Shown: one piece after another, positions 43,620-47,614 of the stretch
Layout: every line of letters begins with the position of its first letter
Numbering within the stretch: the stretch's first letter is position 1
From: Spirochaetia bacterium UBA6919
GTDB lineage: Bacteria; Spirochaetota; UBA6919
Length of the DNA: 47,614 bases
Assembly: GCA_002450905.1 (NCBI GenBank)
Contig: DKAT01000089.1
Location: forward strand, 1-47,614
Direction of reading: 5' to 3'
Notes under the pieces: model-generated
Told to the model about the DNA's origin: nothing
Databases searched by the model: none
Seen by the model: the letters and a program-made list of their open reading frames with translations, nothing else
Made by a program: the position numbers and the translations under genes

Positions 43620-44552
43620 TTATAATAATCTAAATGTCAAACCAATTTTAAATCCAATATCTAATTTCCTGATAGCTATAGGTGGTAGCGAATCATAAGT
43701 AATGACATTGGATGCTCTTAAACTGACTTTCCGAGATAATTTAAATTCGAGGGTATTATCATTTAATATACGGTAATCCGAGAAATTACTTAGGAGGGGT
43801 TGGTAATAAATTGTTGTTACAAAATATGTATTTTCAAAAAGTAAGACTGAAATATCAAAGAAAACAGACATTCTGTGTTCATATAAATTCTTGTTATCAT
43901 CGGAATATCCCGAAGTAGAGATCTGTTCGTATTCAAATAAATATAAAACACCCATTGAAGCGCGAAACATTTGAATGTCCTTAATCCGTTTGCTGGACTT
44001 TAAATTATTATTAAGAGGGATGGGATCACCAGTTCTGCGGCGTCTTTCATATTCAATTATTTCAGAAGAAGTTTCTTTCAAATAAGTAATTTTCTTCTTC
44101 GTGTAGGAGTATAAATTAACACGTAAACCAACACCCCCTGTTAATCGATTTTCGATACGAGCTTTCTTATTAAATTCATATTGTAGTACAAAATTCATAT
44201 CCAGCCAACCGTCAATCAGGTGTATCCGGGGCCGGAAGTGTTGAAAGAAACTATTAAAAAGGTTTTCCCCCTTATCCCTTTCATAACTAAAAGAAGTTTG
44301 AGAAAATAGAATATGCTGATTAGGAAATACATAGTACATGATAAGGTTTGGATCCAGGCTATAATACCAATAATCAATCTCACTATGGGTTTTCCCCCTT
44401 ACCCCTCCGGAGAATAACATGTGGAAGCCTTCCTGAGATGGGATATCCCTCAAATAGACCTGCATATTAACTATGGGTTGATAATAACTATACAGGTTTC
44501 CAGATAGAAATATTGTTATTAATATCATCAAATGAAAGATGTAATATTTCAA
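43620..44552 (-). CDS. Putative outer-membrane beta-barrel protein (DUF481-like)
   Basis: A 310-residue protein with signal peptide (YYIFHLMILITIFLSGNLYSYY). The rest alternates polar and aromatic residues as in beta-barrels (YYSLDPNLIMYYVF, MNFVLQYEFNKK, VYLRDIPSQEG) and ends KLDIGFKIGLTFRLL, with the aromatic/Leu ending of barrels. The final part (VSLRASNVITYDSLPPIA) resembles DUF481-type proteins. The start is TTG (44550-44552), chosen because GGGGG lies just before it and because it overlaps the terC stop as TTGA, a coupled-translation arrangement. This places a barrel protein in one unit with TerC. Confidence 0.65.
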   Translation of the reverse strand: MKYYIFHLMILITIFLSGNLYSYYQPIVNMQVYLRDIPSQEGFHMLFSGGVRGKTHSEIDYWYYSLDPNLIMYYVFPNQHILFSQTSFSYERDKGENLFNSFFQHFRPRIHLIDGWLDMNFVLQYEFNKKARIENRLTGGVGLRVNLYSYTKKKITYLKETSSEIIEYERRRRTGDPIPLNNNLKSSKRIKDIQMFRASMGVLYLFEYEQISTSGYSDDNKNLYEHRMSVFFDISVLLFENTYFVTTIYYQPLLSNFSDYRILNDNTLEFKLSRKVSLRASNVITYDSLPPIAIRKLDIGFKIGLTFRLL

Positions 44553-45538
44553 TGATCCCCCGAAGGTGGTGTCTCCTTGTTACTTTGAGTATCTTTAGAT
44601 CCCAGGATAGAAACAAGGATTCCTGCGAATAGCACTAGCGCAATGACACCCAGAGAATACAGGGTAGGGATTTCGTAAACATGGGCTAATAGCATTTTTA
44701 TACCCACCAGTATTAACACAATCACAAGGGCATATTTCATAAATTGGAATTTCTCAATAATAACAGCCAGAGCAAAGTAGAGGGAACGTAATCCCAATAT
44801 AGCAAAGATATTTGAAGTAAACACGATATACGGATCTGTTGTTATCCCAAATATCGCAGGAATTGAATCCACAGCAAAGAGGACATCCGTACTTTCCACC
44901 ATTAATAATACGAGAAATAGTGGGGTGATCGCACGTTTACCATCTATTTTAGTAAAAAATTGATGTCCAATATAACCCGAGGTGACAGGATATAACTTTC
45001 TTGCTGTTTTCACAAAGAAATTCTTTTCAGGTTCAATATCCTCATCCTTGGTAAAAAGCATTTTTATAGCAGTTAAGATCAAAAGTGCACCGAAGACATA
45101 GATAATCCAGTCAAACATCCTTATTAATCCTATTCCGGAAATAATCATGATACCTCTCATAATCAATGCACCCAGTATACCCCAGTAAAGTACCCTGTGC
45201 TGGTAGATGGATGGCACTTTGAAATAGCCAAAGATCATGGCCATCACAAAAATATTATCCATGCTGAGGGATTTTTCGATAATATAACCTGTAAAGAACT
45301 TCATAGCTGCATCTTTCCCATCAGTTACATGAAATCCATTCAAACCAATTCCAAACCATTTATAAGAATAGGCATAATAGATAAATACATTAAATAATAG
45401 AGCTAAAAACACCCAGAATCCAGTCCAATACAAGGCTTCTTTAAAATTAATCTCATGTTCATTTTTATGAAAAACCTTTAAGTCAAGTATTAACAAGAAG
45501 ACGATGATAACCAGAAATCCAATCCAAAATAAATACAT
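44549..45538 (-). CDS. TerC-family integral membrane protein
   Basis: A 329-residue protein with about nine hydrophobic helices. The TerC signature is present: FFTGYIIEKSLSMDNIFVMAMIFGYF (residues about 85-110) with acidic E/D residues in membrane segments, and LVLLMVESTDVLFAVDSIPAIFGIT (about 205-230). The family includes Alx, a manganese exporter, and tellurite-resistance TerC. The metal and direction here are unknown. The last coding bases overlap the TTG start of the barrel protein gene, suggesting an operon of inner- and outer-membrane proteins. No SD-like yybP-ykoY riboswitch was recognised in the upstream region, but it was not searched rigorously. Confidence 0.9.
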   Translation of the reverse strand: MYLFWIGFLVIIVFLLILDLKVFHKNEHEINFKEALYWTGFWVFLALLFNVFIYYAYSYKWFGIGLNGFHVTDGKDAAMKFFTGYIIEKSLSMDNIFVMAMIFGYFKVPSIYQHRVLYWGILGALIMRGIMIISGIGLIRMFDWIIYVFGALLILTAIKMLFTKDEDIEPEKNFFVKTARKLYPVTSGYIGHQFFTKIDGKRAITPLFLVLLMVESTDVLFAVDSIPAIFGITTDPYIVFTSNIFAILGLRSLYFALAVIIEKFQFMKYALVIVLILVGIKMLLAHVYEIPTLYSLGVIALVLFAGILVSILGSKDTQSNKETPPSGDH

Positions 45539-45838
45539 TATAAACCTCAGTTATTTTTCATTAGTTAAACAGAATATAATCAATCCCACTTCTTATGCCT
45601 ATGAATTATCAAAAATACAAAATTATTATGTAACACCTCATGAAAGTATATTCATCAATCGATCATGAAAATATCAATTGTTAATAACTTAGTTATAAAA
45701 CTAGATTATAATAGTTCACTGAAAAAAGTGTTATAAAATATAATTTATAAGAATAACATTACTTGAACGAATGGACTTGACAATTCAACTTATATTAAAT
45801 TACTATTGAAATATCCTGGTTATTATAAAGGATTATTT
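45539..45838. other. Shared upstream region of terC and the MFS transporter
   Basis: About 300 bp between divergent genes. GGACTTGACAATTCAACTT near 45773 carries a -35-like TTGACA (45777-45782) upstream of TATATTAAATTAC at 45790-45802, which could form a promoter for the MFS gene but the spacing is short (about 8-10 bp), so I do not call it. No yybP-type Mn riboswitch was recognised. Confidence 0.4.
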
Positions 45839-47137
45839 ATGAATAATATATTATCAAAAAATCGTTGGTATATTGTAATTGGAGCAATACTTATCCAATT
45901 AGCACTGGGAGCTATTTATTCCTGGTCCGTATTTACAAAACTATTAACAGATCAATCCGGTGATTATCGATTTACAGCAACAGAAGCTGCCTGGATATTC
46001 TCAACTGGATTAGCAACTTTCGCTATTGTTATGATCATGGCTGGAAAATGGTTAGCCAAAGTAGGTCCCCGGATAATTGTTTTGATAGGTGGTGTTTTAC
46101 TTGGCTCTGGCTATATTCTAGGTGGATTTCTGGGAAATTCTTATATCAATCAGCTTATTTTCATTGGATTCATAGGTGGCGCAGGAATCGGATTTGCTTA
46201 TGTAGTACCTATTGCTGTGGGTGTGAAATGGTTTCCTGATAAAAAAGGATTGATCACGGGATTAGCTGTTGCAGGGTTTGGGTTTGGAGCGACTATCTGG
46301 GTGAAATTGGCGGATTCCTGGTGGGGTGGATTGCTGAATACTGTAAGTATCATGGGATTACCTGGTGTACAAAGTGTTTTTATAATCTATGGAATTATAT
46401 TTACCCTATTAATATTGGTGGGTAGTCTAGTCATGGTCAATCCTCCTGAAGATTATCAGGTGAAAGACATGACTCAACCAAAGAATAATCCATTGGGTAA
46501 TACTAATACAATCAATTATGATCCCAATCAGGTCTTAAGGACACCTCAATTTTATATTTTGTGGATTACATTCATCTTTTCAGGACTGGCAGGACTCATG
46601 GTAATTTACTGTATAAAACTGTTTGGTATTGATGTATTAAGATTCAAGGGGATTGATAATCCTGGATTGATAGCTGGTACAGCCATGGCATGGTATGCTA
46701 TATTTAATGGGGTGGGGAGAATTGTCTGGGGCAGTTTTTCCGATAAAATTGGTCGTAAAAAGGCCATTATTCTCATGACAACTTTCCAGGGTATCATATT
46801 ATTATCGACTTATCATATTTATATAACGTCATTTTCTGGTTATGGATTAATCATCGCGGCATCATTGATTGGATTTAATTTCGGTGGTAATTTCACCCTG
46901 TTTCCTTCAGCTACAGCAGATATCTTCGGTAATAAGAATGTGGGGAGTAATTATGCCTGGGTATTCACAGCATACGGAATAGCCGGGATATTGGGTCCTC
47001 AGATAGCAGGATACTTTAAAGATTCAGCTACCAATTTCAAAGATCCCTCCATCTGGATGACCCCCTTTATCATAGCGGGTGTTGTATGTCTCTTGGGCTC
47101 GATCGTTATGTTATTCCTTAAAAAGGAGATAAAGTAA
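45839..47137 (+). CDS. OFA-type MFS transporter (oxalate/formate antiporter family)
   Basis: A 432-residue inner-membrane permease with about twelve hydrophobic helices. QLALGAIYSWSVFTKLL near residue 20 is the OFA-family N-terminal signature, GFAYVVPIAVGVKWFPDKKGLITGLAVAGFGFGA near 120 is the family's central loop, and GRIVWGSFSDKIGRKKAI near 290 is the MFS loop motif. OFA members exchange oxalate, formate or small monocarboxylates; the substrate here cannot be read. The frame opens at a TTG 11 codons earlier, but ATG 45839 is preceded by AAAGGA at seven bases. It is transcribed away from terC. Confidence 0.88.
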   Translation: MNNILSKNRWYIVIGAILIQLALGAIYSWSVFTKLLTDQSGDYRFTATEAAWIFSTGLATFAIVMIMAGKWLAKVGPRIIVLIGGVLLGSGYILGGFLGNSYINQLIFIGFIGGAGIGFAYVVPIAVGVKWFPDKKGLITGLAVAGFGFGATIWVKLADSWWGGLLNTVSIMGLPGVQSVFIIYGIIFTLLILVGSLVMVNPPEDYQVKDMTQPKNNPLGNTNTINYDPNQVLRTPQFYILWITFIFSGLAGLMVIYCIKLFGIDVLRFKGIDNPGLIAGTAMAWYAIFNGVGRIVWGSFSDKIGRKKAIILMTTFQGIILLSTYHIYITSFSGYGLIIAASLIGFNFGGNFTLFPSATADIFGNKNVGSNYAWVFTAYGIAGILGPQIAGYFKDSATNFKDPSIWMTPFIIAGVVCLLGSIVMLFLKKEIK

Positions 47138-47317
47138 TAATATTGATCAATGTCCATTCAGTCCTGATAAAATCTCAAATAATTTTTCATTCGATCTCTT
47201 GAAAGCTGATTCTGAACTTCGATAAATGAACCATGAATTCTTGATAACCCGAATGATTATTTTATGGCAAAATCATAAGAAATGGAGTATATTATAGAAG
47301 TCAAAGAGGTTTATACG

Positions 47318-47614
47318 ATGAAAAAATGGCTTTTTTTACCAGTAATTTTAATCACAATAGCCTGTGGTTCGTCAAATGTCCTATCATCGCAAGGAACAGA
47401 TCGATCCTGGGTCTATAAAATCGATGGGAAACCTGTATTAGCCAAAGATTTTGAAAAGCTCTATCATTATGATTTCAATTTTTTAAGGGATTTAAAATTA
47501 GTTACATCATTAATAGATGCTCATAATATCTTAGAAGAAAGTGAATTATATATTCCGAATGAATCTCATGATAAAAAAATCAAAAGTTTTTTAAATGACC
47601 ATGTTAATCAAAAA
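47318..47614 (+). CDS. Start of a lipoprotein gene (SurA/PPIase-like N-terminus), truncated by window end
   Basis: The first 99 codons of a longer gene, open to the window end. The leader MKKWLFLPVILITIAC ends in a lipobox (TIAC, Cys16). WVYKIDGKPVLAKDFEKLYHY resembles the start of SurA/PrsA-type chaperone domains, where a VxxVNGxxI(T/S)xxDF pattern follows the leader; the PPIase part itself is outside. AGAGGTTTATACG precedes the ATG. The gene lies 180 bp after the MFS gene on the same strand. Confidence 0.7.
   Translation, partial: MKKWLFLPVILITIACGSSNVLSSQGTDRSWVYKIDGKPVLAKDFEKLYHYDFNFLRDLKLVTSLIDAHNILEESELYIPNESHDKKIKSFLNDHVNQK

Noticed and set aside
45539..45838. Manganese riboswitch (yybP-ykoY type) upstream of terC
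   Set aside because: Other TerC genes often have one, but I could not see the paired elements in this AT-rich gap; a covariance search would decide.

Overview
The window (about 47.6 kb, AT-rich, roughly one third G+C by eye) is bacterial chromosome from a diderm. It encodes an LptF/LptG-type lipopolysaccharide transporter, two outer-membrane porins, another beta-barrel candidate and several lipoproteins. A class I lysyl-tRNA synthetase, a PilZ/DUF1577-like protein, a TdeIII-type restriction enzyme and a protein ending that resembles spirochaete proteins all point to Spirochaetota. That assignment is inference: no rRNA gene is present to confirm it. Gene density is high. Several convergent pairs touch or overlap (4363-4373, 9735/9740, 14547/14556). 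Ribosome binding sites are mostly AAAGGA/AAGGAG-like, and several starts are TTG or GTG.

Layout. 1-7.3 kb: the 3' end of an unknown gene, a small CxxC protein, a DHH phosphoesterase, a HEAT-repeat protein paired with an acidic repeat protein, then lysS translationally coupled to an LptF/LptG permease. 7.4-15.1 kb: a TPR protein, an M48 metalloprotease, a stand-alone N-acetylglutamate synthase, a leucine-rich-repeat lipoprotein, a large AddB-like Fe-S nuclease and a UPF0114 membrane protein. 15.1-19.4 kb: two near-duplicate porins, each with its own terminator and regulatory-looking upstream palindrome. 19.4-24.6 kb: a secreted Ig-like protein and TPR protein pair, then bioF and a homocysteine methyltransferase/MTHFR fusion. 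24.8-27.1 kb: a PilZ-like protein, a small unknown protein, two tandem tRNA-Ser genes, a DUF4870-like membrane protein and tRNA-Arg(GCG). 27.5-33.9 kb: a PuuD-like membrane protein, an aminotransferase, a DnaQ-like exonuclease fused to a WYL-like domain, a WD40 protein, coaD overlapping a Cys-rich small gene, a membrane protein and a 61-residue small protein. 33.9-38.5 kb: argC, a TdeIII-type restriction-modification pair and recA, all on the minus strand. 38.7-47.6 kb: two lipoproteins, a UvrD-like helicase fused to an Fe-S nuclease, an outer-membrane protein coupled to terC, an OFA-type MFS transporter and the start of a lipoprotein gene.

Shared roles. argA and argC serve arginine synthesis. 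The methyltransferase/MTHFR fusion serves methionine and one-carbon metabolism, bioF biotin and coaD coenzyme A. The AddB-like nuclease, the helicase-nuclease, recA and the DnaQ-WYL protein are DNA-repair candidates. No CRISPR array, transposase, integrase or prophage was seen. The only clearly accessory unit is the restriction-modification pair. No unmistakably new multi-gene system was found. The best leads are the DnaQ-WYL fusion, the dispersed 27-bp palindromic repeats, the porin duplication with its upstream palindromes, the HEAT/acidic-repeat pair and the unusual tRNA-Arg(GCG).
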